A stretch of 14,791 nucleotides of DNA from Bacteroidales bacterium. GTDB lineage: Bacteria > Bacteroidota > Bacteroidia > Bacteroidales > UBA932. The translations under genes were made by a program, and so were the position numbers. The stretch lies in NCBI GenBank assembly GCA_024401945.1, contig JAKSKC010000026.1, positions 1 through 14,791 of the forward strand, written 5' to 3'. Below the pieces are notes generated by a model. That model did no database searches. It was given only the letters and a program-made list of their open reading frames with translations, and had not been told where the DNA came from. Shown one piece after another: positions 1 through 6,702 of this stretch (positions are counted from its first letter, which is position 1; every line of letters begins with the position of its first letter).

Positions 1-501
1 CAGGCAACAATCAGAACCATTTCAGGAGTGTACAGTTCAGAATACAAGAAGGATGAGCAGTTCGAAGAAGCTGTCCGCCTTACAGACGAATTCGCAAAGA
101 AGGAAGGACGTCGTCCTCGTATCTTCATCGCCAAGATGGGACAGGACGGACACGACCGCGGAGCAAAGGTTGTGGCCACAGGTTACGCCGACTGCGGATA
201 TGACGTCGATATGGGACCTCTCTTCCAGACCCCTGAGGAGGCTGCACGCGCAGCTGTCGAGAACGACGTGCATATCGTGGGTGCATCTTCACTCGCCGCA
301 GGTCACAAGACTCTCATCCCTCAGCTCATCGAGGAACTCCGCAAGCTCGGTCGCGAGGACATTATGGTCGTTGCGGGTGGTGTAATCCCTACCCAGGACT
401 ATGACTTCCTCTACAAGGCGGGCGTTGCAGCGATCTTCGGCCCTGGTACTCCAGTGGCATACTCCGCCGCTACCATGATGAAACTTATGATGGGAAAATA
501 G
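1..501 (+). CDS. mutB: Methylmalonyl-CoA mutase large subunit, C-terminal part (partial)
   Basis: This is the 3' end of the adenosylcobalamin-dependent mutase that interconverts succinyl-CoA and (R)-methylmalonyl-CoA in the cytoplasmic succinate-propionate pathway. The frame is open from base 1, so the gene enters from the left; the GTG at 28 is an internal valine, not a start. The visible 166 residues are the end of the catalytic barrel and the complete cobalamin-binding domain. The base-off motif DGHDRG is intact, with the cobalt-ligating His encoded at 151-153. The later GASSL and VVAGG segments of the B12 fold are also present. An intact DxHxxG motif argues for the large (MutB) subunit, since the small subunit normally lacks it. 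The next gene, a CoA-transferase, starts 9 bases downstream, suggesting one transcript. The family assignment is secure; the subunit name rests on the motif. Confidence 0.95.
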   Translation, partial: QATIRTISGVYSSEYKKDEQFEEAVRLTDEFAKKEGRRPRIFIAKMGQDGHDRGAKVVATGYADCGYDVDMGPLFQTPEEAARAAVENDVHIVGASSLAAGHKTLIPQLIEELRKLGREDIMVVAGGVIPTQDYDFLYKAGVAAIFGPGTPVAYSAATMMKLMMGK

Positions 502-510
502 TAAAAGCTT

Positions 511-1812
511 ATGAAACAGATTAATTTTGTAAGTGCAGACGAAGCTGTAAAGGTCGTCAAATCCGGTGACCACATTCATTTCAGCAGCGTTGCAAGCGCT
601 CCTCAGTGCCTGATTCAGGCCCTGTGCCGCAGAGGCGATGCCGGAGAACTGGAGGATGTCCGCATACACCATCTCCATACGGAAGGTCCAGCACCTTACG
701 CAGAGGAGAAATACAGCGGAATATTCTTCCACCAGGCTTTCTTCGTCGGTGGCAATGTCCGCAAAGGCGTTCAGAGCGGTTATGCCGACTACATTCCGGT
801 ATTCCTTTCCGAGACTCAGAAACTGTACCGCTGCGGAGCCGTACCTTGCGATGTCGCAATGATCCAGGTATGTCCTCCTGACGAGAACGGTATGGTATCC
901 CTCGGCACCAGCGTCGACGCGACTCTCGCTGCCGTAGAATGCGCAAAGACTGTGATCGCCGTTGTCAATCCCCACGTTCCCCGCGCTTTCGGCCAGGCAA
1001 TGATCTCAATCGACAAGATTGATATCTTTGTCCAGGACGACACTCCCCTTATGGAGGCCAAGGTCGTGGTACCTGATGAGACCGACCTCGCCATCGGAGA
1101 GAACTGTCTGCCTCTCATCAAGGACGGAGCTTGTCTCCAGCTTGGAATCGGAGCCCTTCCTAACGCTATTCTGGCAAAGCTCGGGAACCACAAGAACCTC
1201 GGTATCCATACCGAAATGTTCGCTGACGGCGTTCTCGATCTGGTTGAGAAGGGTGTCATCAACGGTTCAAACAAGGTAACTGACAAAGGCAAGATCGTTT
1301 CCACCTTCCTTATGGGCTCGCAGAAAGTCTATGATTTCATCGACAACAACCCTGACGTACTGATGATGGACGTAGGTTACACGAACGATCCTTACGTGAT
1401 CAGCAGGAACCCGCGTATGACAGCCATCAACTCGGCCGTTGAGATGGACATCACCGGACAGGTATGTGCAGATTCAATCGGAACCAAGCACTTCAGCGGT
1501 GTCGGCGGTCAGATCGACTTCATCTACGGTGCATCCCTTGCAGAGGAAGGCGTTCCAATCATCGCGATGTCCTCACGTACAAAGAAGGGCGTATCCAAGA
1601 TATCACCGGTACTGAAGGAAGGCGCAGGCGTCGTTACTTCAAGATTCCACGTGCATTGGGTAGTGACCGAGTGGGGTGCAGTCAACCTTTACGGCAAGAG
1701 CTATCAGGAGCGCGCACGCCTCCTGACATCAATTGCCCATCCGGACGACCGCGAGGCCCTCGAGAGAGCTGCTTTCGAGCGTTTCGGAAGACACTATCTG
1801 ATCGTGAAGTAA
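511..1812 (+). CDS. Acetyl-CoA hydrolase/transferase family CoA-transferase (4-hydroxybutyrate CoA-transferase-like)
   Basis: A 433-residue cytoplasmic class I CoA-transferase that moves CoA between carboxylic acids through a glutamyl-CoA thioester. The N-terminal half (about 1-190) and C-terminal half (about 195-433) are the two Rossmann-like family domains. Visible signatures are the oxyanion-loop motif GIGALPNA (212-219), the probable catalytic Glu235 in the HTEM segment, and the CoA-binding glycine loop GVGGQ (330-334). Length and the position of the catalytic Glu fit 4-hydroxybutyrate CoA-transferase (AbfT type) better than the roughly 500-residue Cat1/succinyl-CoA:acetate type. Because it follows the mutase gene by 9 bases, propionyl-CoA:succinate or acetyl-CoA:succinate transfer is a plausible role, but this is inference; the sequence does not settle the acid substrate. 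The ATG at 511 gives a full-length family protein. A hairpin follows the stop. Confidence 0.88.
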   Translation: MKQINFVSADEAVKVVKSGDHIHFSSVASAPQCLIQALCRRGDAGELEDVRIHHLHTEGPAPYAEEKYSGIFFHQAFFVGGNVRKGVQSGYADYIPVFLSETQKLYRCGAVPCDVAMIQVCPPDENGMVSLGTSVDATLAAVECAKTVIAVVNPHVPRAFGQAMISIDKIDIFVQDDTPLMEAKVVVPDETDLAIGENCLPLIKDGACLQLGIGALPNAILAKLGNHKNLGIHTEMFADGVLDLVEKGVINGSNKVTDKGKIVSTFLMGSQKVYDFIDNNPDVLMMDVGYTNDPYVISRNPRMTAINSAVEMDITGQVCADSIGTKHFSGVGGQIDFIYGASLAEEGVPIIAMSSRTKKGVSKISPVLKEGAGVVTSRFHVHWVVTEWGAVNLYGKSYQERARLLTSIAHPDDREALERAAFERFGRHYLIVK

Positions 1813-1834
1813 TTCACTGACAAGGATAAATCAG

Positions 1835-1868
1835 AGAGGGGAAGGTCTTTATTATGGCCTTCCCCTTT
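1835..1868 (+). terminator. Hairpin terminator after the mutase/CoA-transferase operon
   Basis: The arms 1838-1847 (GGGGAAGGTC) and 1856-1865 (GGCCTTCCCC) pair over 10 bp with one G-T wobble around an 8-base loop. Flanking AGA/TTT adds three more A/G-T pairs. The T-run after the stem is short, so termination may be incomplete. It lies 22 bases after the CoA-transferase stop. Confidence 0.7.
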
Positions 1869-1925
1869 GGGAAAAAAGGACGGATGCGCACAGAATCAGC
1901 GCAACAGCCGGTGCCAATTCCTTTA

Positions 1926-1945
1926 TAATTTTACTTATTGATTTG
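1926..1945 (+). promoter_or_regulatory. Candidate dcp promoter region (Bacteroidota -7 type)
   Basis: Two one-mismatch versions of the Bacteroidota -7 box TAnnTTTG lie just before dcp: TAATTTTA (1926-1933) and TTGATTTG (1938-1945). No clear -33 TTTG occurs at the usual 19-21 base distance. The second box would start transcription only a few bases before the ATG at 1954. A promoter is expected here because the preceding operon ends in a hairpin, but the choice of box is uncertain. Confidence 0.35.
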
Positions 1946-1953
1946 TAATATAA

Positions 1954-4038
1954 ATGAAAAAGTCGATTCTTCTCTTTTGTGCCGCAGCGGCACTGCTTTC
2001 ATCTTGCAAAATGGAAAATCCTCTTCTGACAGAATCACCTCTCCCTTACGGCGCCCCGCAGTTTGACAAAATCAAAACAGAGCACTATCTGCCTGCCATC
2101 AAGCAGGGGATCGAGGAAGGCAAGGCTGAGATAGATGCCATCGTCGCCAACCAGGACGAGCCTACCTTCGAAAATACGGTTGAGGCTCTGGAATACTCCG
2201 GTGAACTCCTCGGCAGGGTTCTCGGCATCTTCTACAATATACTCGAGGCCGACAACACTCCGGAGTTGCAGCAGATTGCCGAGGAGGCATCCCCTATTCT
2301 CAACGAATACTCGATGTACGTTTCCCTCAACCAGGCCCTCTTCGACAGGGTCAGGGCAGTCTATGACAAGAAGGACAGTCTGAACCTCGAAAAGGACCAG
2401 ATGACCCTTCTGGACAACACCTACAAGCAGTTCGTGCGCGGAGGAGCACTTCTCGACGATGAACAGAAGAAGGAATACAGCAAGCTCAACGAGGAACTCT
2501 CACTTGCGAGTCTCGCATTCGGAAAGAACCTTCTCGACGCCACCAACGCATACAAGCTGAACATCACGGACGAGTCACAGCTTGCCGGGCTACCTCAGTA
2601 TGTAATAGATATGGCGGCCCAGACGGCTCTCGAAAACGAGCAGCAGGGATGGACCTTCGACCTCAGCTATCCGAGCTACAGCGCGTTTATGCAGTTCAGC
2701 GAGATGCGCGACCTGCGCAGGCAGATGTATATGGCATACAACACCCGCGCCGTCGACACCAACGCCGATGTTTGCAAGAACATTGCGGGACTCCGCCTCA
2801 GGATCTCCAATCTGCTCGGATACGGGACCTATGCGGACTACGCGCTTGAGGAGAGGATGGTAAAGAACGTCGCAACTGTCGAGAACTTCCTCGACGAACT
2901 CACCGTGCCGGCCCTTCCAAAGGCAAAGGAGGAGGTCGCTGCCATCGAGGCCTATGCCAAGGAGAACGGATTCGGAGAGGAGCATTTACAGAACTGGGAT
3001 TTCAGTTACTGGTCCGAGAAACTCAAGAAGGCCAGATACGACATAAGCGACGAGGATCTCAAGCCGTATTTCCAGCTCGAGGACTGCATCGACGCCGTAT
3101 TCGGACTTGCCACCAGACTCTATGGCATTCAGTTCAACGAGCGCATAGATATCCCGGTTTACCACAAGGATGTCAAAGTATTTGACGTTACCGAGGCTGA
3201 CGGCACCCACCTGGCGCTGTTCTACTGCGATTTCTTCCCTCGCGCAAGCAAGCGCGGAGGAGCCTGGATGACCGAATTCCGCGGACAGAGCATCCAAAAC
3301 GGAGTCGAGAAACGTCCTTTCGTAAGCATAGTGACCAACTTCAGCAAACCTACCCAGACGGAACCGTCGCTGCTCACACATGACGAGTTCACGACATTCC
3401 TCCACGAATTCGGGCACTCCATCCACGGAATGCTCGCCGAAGGACGCTACGAGTCAATCTGCGGTACCAACGTAAAACGTGATTTCGTTGAGCTTCCTTC
3501 CCAGATAATGGAGAACTGGGGCTTCGAACCCGAATATCTCAACAGCTTCGCAAAGCATTACAAGACCGGTGAGGTCATCCCTGAAGAACTTATAAAGAAG
3601 GTCGTGGATGCCCAGAACTACAACGCCGCCTACGCTCATATCCGCCAGCTTCAGTTCGGTATTCTGGATATGGCCTGGCACACTCTGACAAGCGTACCTG
3701 AGGAAAGCACCCTCGAGTTCGAGAAGAAGGCGCTGGAGCAGGTGCAGGTGCTCCCTGTAAATCCGGAGACCTGTATCTCGACAACCATCTCACATCTCTT
3801 CTCAGGCGGATACGCTGCCGGATATTACTCCTACAAATGGGCCGAAGTCCTCGCAGCCGATGCATACTCCCTCTTCTCGGAGAAGGGAATCTTCAACACC
3901 GAGGTATCAGGTTCATTCCGCAGCAACATCCTGTCCAGGGGCAGCTCGGAGGATGAAGCCGTCCTCTACCGCAACTTCCGCGGGCACGACCCTGAGCCGA
4001 GGGCACTGCTCGTCAAGCTCGGCATTGTCAGCGAATAG
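1954..4038 (+). CDS. dcp: Peptidyl-dipeptidase Dcp, M3 family zinc metallopeptidase, predicted lipoprotein
   Basis: A 694-residue zinc peptidase of the M3 (thimet oligopeptidase/Dcp) family, expected to remove dipeptides from the C-termini of short peptides. The N-terminus is a lipoprotein signal: two lysines, a short hydrophobic core, then lipobox LSSC, so it should be lipid-anchored in the envelope rather than cytosolic. The long alpha-helical M3 body follows. The zinc motif HEFGH is at residues 484-488, with His484, Glu485 and His488. The third ligand is Glu513 in DFVELPSQ, exactly 29 residues after the first His, as in E. coli Dcp. Length fits the family. It is probably monocistronic or carries only the short frame behind it, being bounded by a hairpin upstream and a bidirectional terminator downstream. 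A role in salvaging peptides as carbon and nitrogen sources is inference. Oligopeptidase A is the close alternative name. Confidence 0.93.
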   Translation: MKKSILLFCAAAALLSSCKMENPLLTESPLPYGAPQFDKIKTEHYLPAIKQGIEEGKAEIDAIVANQDEPTFENTVEALEYSGELLGRVLGIFYNILEADNTPELQQIAEEASPILNEYSMYVSLNQALFDRVRAVYDKKDSLNLEKDQMTLLDNTYKQFVRGGALLDDEQKKEYSKLNEELSLASLAFGKNLLDATNAYKLNITDESQLAGLPQYVIDMAAQTALENEQQGWTFDLSYPSYSAFMQFSEMRDLRRQMYMAYNTRAVDTNADVCKNIAGLRLRISNLLGYGTYADYALEERMVKNVATVENFLDELTVPALPKAKEEVAAIEAYAKENGFGEEHLQNWDFSYWSEKLKKARYDISDEDLKPYFQLEDCIDAVFGLATRLYGIQFNERIDIPVYHKDVKVFDVTEADGTHLALFYCDFFPRASKRGGAWMTEFRGQSIQNGVEKRPFVSIVTNFSKPTQTEPSLLTHDEFTTFLHEFGHSIHGMLAEGRYESICGTNVKRDFVELPSQIMENWGFEPEYLNSFAKHYKTGEVIPEELIKKVVDAQNYNAAYAHIRQLQFGILDMAWHTLTSVPEESTLEFEKKALEQVQVLPVNPETCISTTISHLFSGGYAAGYYSYKWAEVLAADAYSLFSEKGIFNTEVSGSFRSNILSRGSSEDEAVLYRNFRGHDPEPRALLVKLGIVSE

Positions 4039-4245
4039 CGCCCGCTAATCCTGATTCTGACGGGTACGGTCCTCTTTATGCTGGCCTACTGGCCTTCCAG
4101 CGTCAGCGTTGACAAAGACAACAACGTCAAGCTTGGAGTAGTATTCGGGAAAAGTCATAAAATCCCTGCTGATGAGATCACGGTTGAGGAAGTTCCGGAT
4201 AGCGTCCTGTATGTTGCGGACGACTGGAGGACCGGGGACAGATAG
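4039..4245 (+). pseudogene. Short open frame after dcp: membrane segment plus beta-rich tail, probable gene remnant or non-canonical small gene
   Basis: The frame continues directly after the dcp TAG, in the same reading frame, for 68 codons to a TAG at 4243-4245. It reads as a hydrophobic stretch (LILILTGTVLFMLAYW) followed by a polar, strand-like tail containing VKLGVVFGK and IPADEITVEEVP. That looks like a small membrane protein and not random translation. The order of one membrane helix, a short GxxxG-like turn and an IP..EI..VE segment resembles the first half of small bacterial PH-domain-like proteins of Bacteroidota, but I recall this only as a pattern. No ATG, GTG or TTG precedes the membrane segment. 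The first ATG (4078) lies inside it and would give 55 residues; CTG at 4051 or ATT at 4054 would be non-standard starts. Loss of both the start and the expected C-terminal half favours a decayed gene. Confidence 0.35.
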
Positions 4246-4262
4246 TTGACACAATTGCACAA

Positions 4263-4298
4263 AAAAGGGGGGATCGACCATTTGCCGACCCCCCTTTT
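4263..4298. terminator. Bidirectional terminator between dcp and gdhA
   Basis: Arms AAAAGGGGGG (4263-4272) and CCCCCCTTTT (4289-4298) pair perfectly. The inner TCG/CGA (4274-4276 with 4286-4288) extends the stem past one bulged A. The loop is 9 bases. There is a T-run after the stem on the + strand, and the A-run before it serves as the T-run on the - strand. It can therefore stop both dcp and the convergent korA-korB-gdhA transcript. Confidence 0.85.
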
Positions 4299-4322
4299 CA
4301 TATTGTGGGATGAGCCTGGGTG

Positions 4323-5666
4323 TTAGATGATACCCTGCTCGAGCATTGCGGTGGCTACCTTCATGAAGCCGGCGATGTTGGCGCCCTTGACGTAGTCGAC
4401 GGTGCCGTCCTCGCGGGTTCCGTACTTGACACAGGCTTCGTGGATTGAGTCCATGATGAAGTGGAGCTTCTCGTCAACCTCCTTGCCGCTCCAACTGATG
4501 TGTGAAGCGTTCTGGGTCATCTCGAGACCTGAAGTGGCGACTCCGCCGGCATTCACTGCCTTGCCTGGTGCGAAGAGAATTCCGCTGTTCTGGAAGAAGC
4601 GGATGGCTCCCGGCTGGCAACCCATATTGGAAACCTCGCAGCAGCACCAGGTGCCGTTGGCCTTGAGTTCCTTGGCGTCGTCCTCGCTGAGCTCGTTCTG
4701 GAAGGCGCAAGGAAGGGCGATGTCACACTTTACTGACCAGGCCTTCTTTCCTGGGGTGAACTTCGTGGCTTCAGGGAACTTGACAGCCATATCCTCAACC
4801 TTGTTGCGGTTTGATGCACGCATAACAAGCATATAGTCTATCATATCGGATGTGATGCCTCCAGGGATCTCGCATACTCCGTCAGGACCGGAGACTGCAA
4901 CTACCTTGGCTCCGAGTTCCGTAGCCTTCTTGCAGGCACCCCAGGCCACGTTGCCGAAACCTGAAATGGCAACCTTGCATCCCTTGATGTCCTTGCCTGC
5001 CTTGTGAAGCAGGTTCTGGGTGAAATAGAGGGCACCGAAACCGGTAGCCTCCGGACGGAGGATGGATCCTCCCCAGGTAGCTCCCTTTCCGGTGAGAACT
5101 CCGGTATTGTACTCGCGCGCGAGCTTCTTGTACATTCCGTAGAGATATCCGATCTCACGTCCGCCAACTCCCACGTCACCTGCAGGAATATCCTGATCCG
5201 GGCCGATGCACTGCCAGAGTTCGGTCATGAAGGCCTGGCAGAAGCGCATGATCTCGTTGTCTGACTTCCCTACCGGGTCGAAGTCGGAACCGCCCTTGGC
5301 GCCGCCCATAGGCAGTGTCGTGAGGGCGTTCTTGAATGTCTGCTCGAATCCGAGGAACTTGAGCATTGAAGGTGTGACCGCCTTGTGGAAACGGAGACCT
5401 CCCTTGTATGGTCCTATGGCGCTGTTGAACTGGATGCGGTATCCCGTATTGGTCTGAACCTCTCCCTTGTCGTCAACCCAGGTCACGCGGAAAGAAAAGA
5501 TACGGTCAGGCTCGACCATCCTCTCGACTATCCTTGCCTTCTCGAACTCAGGGTGCTGGTTGTAAACCTCTTCGATTGATTCCAAAACCTCCTGTACTGC
5601 CTGGAGATATTCATTCTCTCCCGGGTACTTGGCCTGGAGGCGGGCCATTATGTCCTGTGTTTTCAT
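4323..5666 (-). CDS. gdhA: NADP-type glutamate dehydrogenase
   Basis: A 447-residue hexameric-class glutamate dehydrogenase that reductively aminates 2-oxoglutarate with ammonium to give L-glutamate in the cytoplasm. The start at 5666 (MKTQDIM) gives the usual family length; an upstream in-frame start at 5720 would lie inside korB and add 18 unlikely residues. Substrate-site motifs are KGGLRFH near residue 88 and MGGAKGGSDFDP with the catalytic Lys124. The probable catalytic Asp164 is in PAGDVGVG. The nucleotide-binding Rossmann turn GFGNVA is at 236-241. Overall similarity is to the small, NADP-preferring assimilatory enzymes; cofactor choice is inferred from that resemblance. It begins 13 bases after the korB stop, so it is likely the third gene of the kor operon, which would make its substrate from succinyl-CoA. 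Confidence 0.97.
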   Translation of the reverse strand: MKTQDIMARLQAKYPGENEYLQAVQEVLESIEEVYNQHPEFEKARIVERMVEPDRIFSFRVTWVDDKGEVQTNTGYRIQFNSAIGPYKGGLRFHKAVTPSMLKFLGFEQTFKNALTTLPMGGAKGGSDFDPVGKSDNEIMRFCQAFMTELWQCIGPDQDIPAGDVGVGGREIGYLYGMYKKLAREYNTGVLTGKGATWGGSILRPEATGFGALYFTQNLLHKAGKDIKGCKVAISGFGNVAWGACKKATELGAKVVAVSGPDGVCEIPGGITSDMIDYMLVMRASNRNKVEDMAVKFPEATKFTPGKKAWSVKCDIALPCAFQNELSEDDAKELKANGTWCCCEVSNMGCQPGAIRFFQNSGILFAPGKAVNAGGVATSGLEMTQNASHISWSGKEVDEKLHFIMDSIHEACVKYGTREDGTVDYVKGANIAGFMKVATAMLEQGII

Positions 5667-5679
5667 TATGTAGTGTTGG

Positions 5680-6699
5680 TTACTTGACTTCCCAGGTGCT
5701 TCCGCTGCGGAGGAGGTCATCCATGCAGTGGATCTTTGATTTCTCTGAAACTTCCTTGAGCTGGTTGTTTACGCCGTCATCGTAGGTGACTGACTTTACA
5801 TCACGGATGACACCGAGAGCCACAGGGAAATCCGGTCCCTTCATATCGGCAAGCATCATATGGATGCCTATGTTGTCGGTATGGGCGTCGTGGGTGAGTA
5901 TATCATCCTCGGTAATGCCGTTCTCTCCTATTGTGACGACCTTGAGCCCCATTCCGTCGAGCACGAGTCCCTTGTCACGGTTCTTTCCGAATATCATCTT
6001 CTCGCCCTGCCTGAGGACAATGGTCCTGTCGGCCCTTACCGCAGGATCGGAGATATCCTTGTGCGCACCGTCATTGAAAATCACGCAGTTGGTCAGCATT
6101 TCCATAACGGAGCAACCGTCGTGGAGCGCAGCCGCGGTCATAATCTGCTCGTTGAGCTGGATTTCAACATCAAGGCTGCGGGCAAAGAATGTACCCTTTG
6201 CGCCGAGCACGAGGGAACCGGGATTGAAAGGATGCTCCACCGTTCCGTAAGGGGAGGTCTTGGTGATAGCTCCGAACTTGGATGTAGGTGAGTACTGTCC
6301 CTTCGTCAGTCCGTAGATACGGTTGTTGAAGAGGACGACATTGATATTGACGTTGCGCCTGATGGCGTGTATGAAATGGTTTCCTCCGATGGCAAGGGCG
6401 TCGCCGTCACCGCAGGCCTGCCAGATGGACAGGGACGGATTGGCTACCTTGATACCTGTGGAGATGGCCGTGGCACGTCCGTGAATGCTGTGGAAACCGT
6501 ACGTGGCCATGTAATAAGGAAGACGTGATGAGCAGCCGATACCTGATACTACTACGAAACGCTCCTTCTCATAATTGAGTGTCTTGCTGACATTGGCAAG
6601 GGCTCTCTGAAGGGCGGCCAATACAGCGTGGTCACCGCAACCGGGGCACCAGCGTACTTCCTGGTCGCTTTTGAAATCTTTGAATGTAAGATCCGGCAT
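5680..6699 (-). CDS. korB: 2-oxoglutarate:ferredoxin oxidoreductase, beta subunit
   Basis: A 339-residue thiamine-diphosphate and iron-sulfur subunit of the cytoplasmic enzyme that converts 2-oxoglutarate and CoA to succinyl-CoA and CO2 with ferredoxin, or runs the reverse reductive carboxylation. The N-terminus has the WCPGCG signature (Cys18, Cys21). With Cys56 (GIGCSS) and Cys205 (NCVIFNDG) this makes four cysteines suited to a single [4Fe-4S] cluster. The thiamine-diphosphate motif runs from GDGD (97-100) to NN (125-126). The RWCPGCGDHAVL and NDGAH signatures fit the 2-oxoglutarate enzyme better than the pyruvate enzyme; a general 2-oxoacid specificity cannot be excluded. The ATG at 6699 lies 3 bases after the korA stop, consistent with translational coupling, and gdhA follows after 13 bases. 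Confidence 0.94.
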   Translation of the reverse strand: MPDLTFKDFKSDQEVRWCPGCGDHAVLAALQRALANVSKTLNYEKERFVVVSGIGCSSRLPYYMATYGFHSIHGRATAISTGIKVANPSLSIWQACGDGDALAIGGNHFIHAIRRNVNINVVLFNNRIYGLTKGQYSPTSKFGAITKTSPYGTVEHPFNPGSLVLGAKGTFFARSLDVEIQLNEQIMTAAALHDGCSVMEMLTNCVIFNDGAHKDISDPAVRADRTIVLRQGEKMIFGKNRDKGLVLDGMGLKVVTIGENGITEDDILTHDAHTDNIGIHMMLADMKGPDFPVALGVIRDVKSVTYDDGVNNQLKEVSEKSKIHCMDDLLRSGSTWEVK

Positions 6700-6702
6700 A
6701 GC

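Noticed and set aside
289..975. A 228-codon - strand frame over the mutase end and CoA-transferase start
   Set aside because: It spans two real genes on the opposite strand and shows no family signature.
4045..4281. A 78-codon - strand frame in the dcp-gdhA gap
   Set aside because: It starts in the terminator hairpin and has no recognisable motif. The + strand frame here looks more protein-like.
4402..4836. A 144-codon + strand frame opposite gdhA
   Set aside because: It is antisense to a well-conserved enzyme and has no recognisable content.
5667..5720. Longer gdhA start giving 18 extra residues
   Set aside because: The extension overlaps the end of korB and resembles no GdhA N-terminus. 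The ATG at 5666 gives the normal length.
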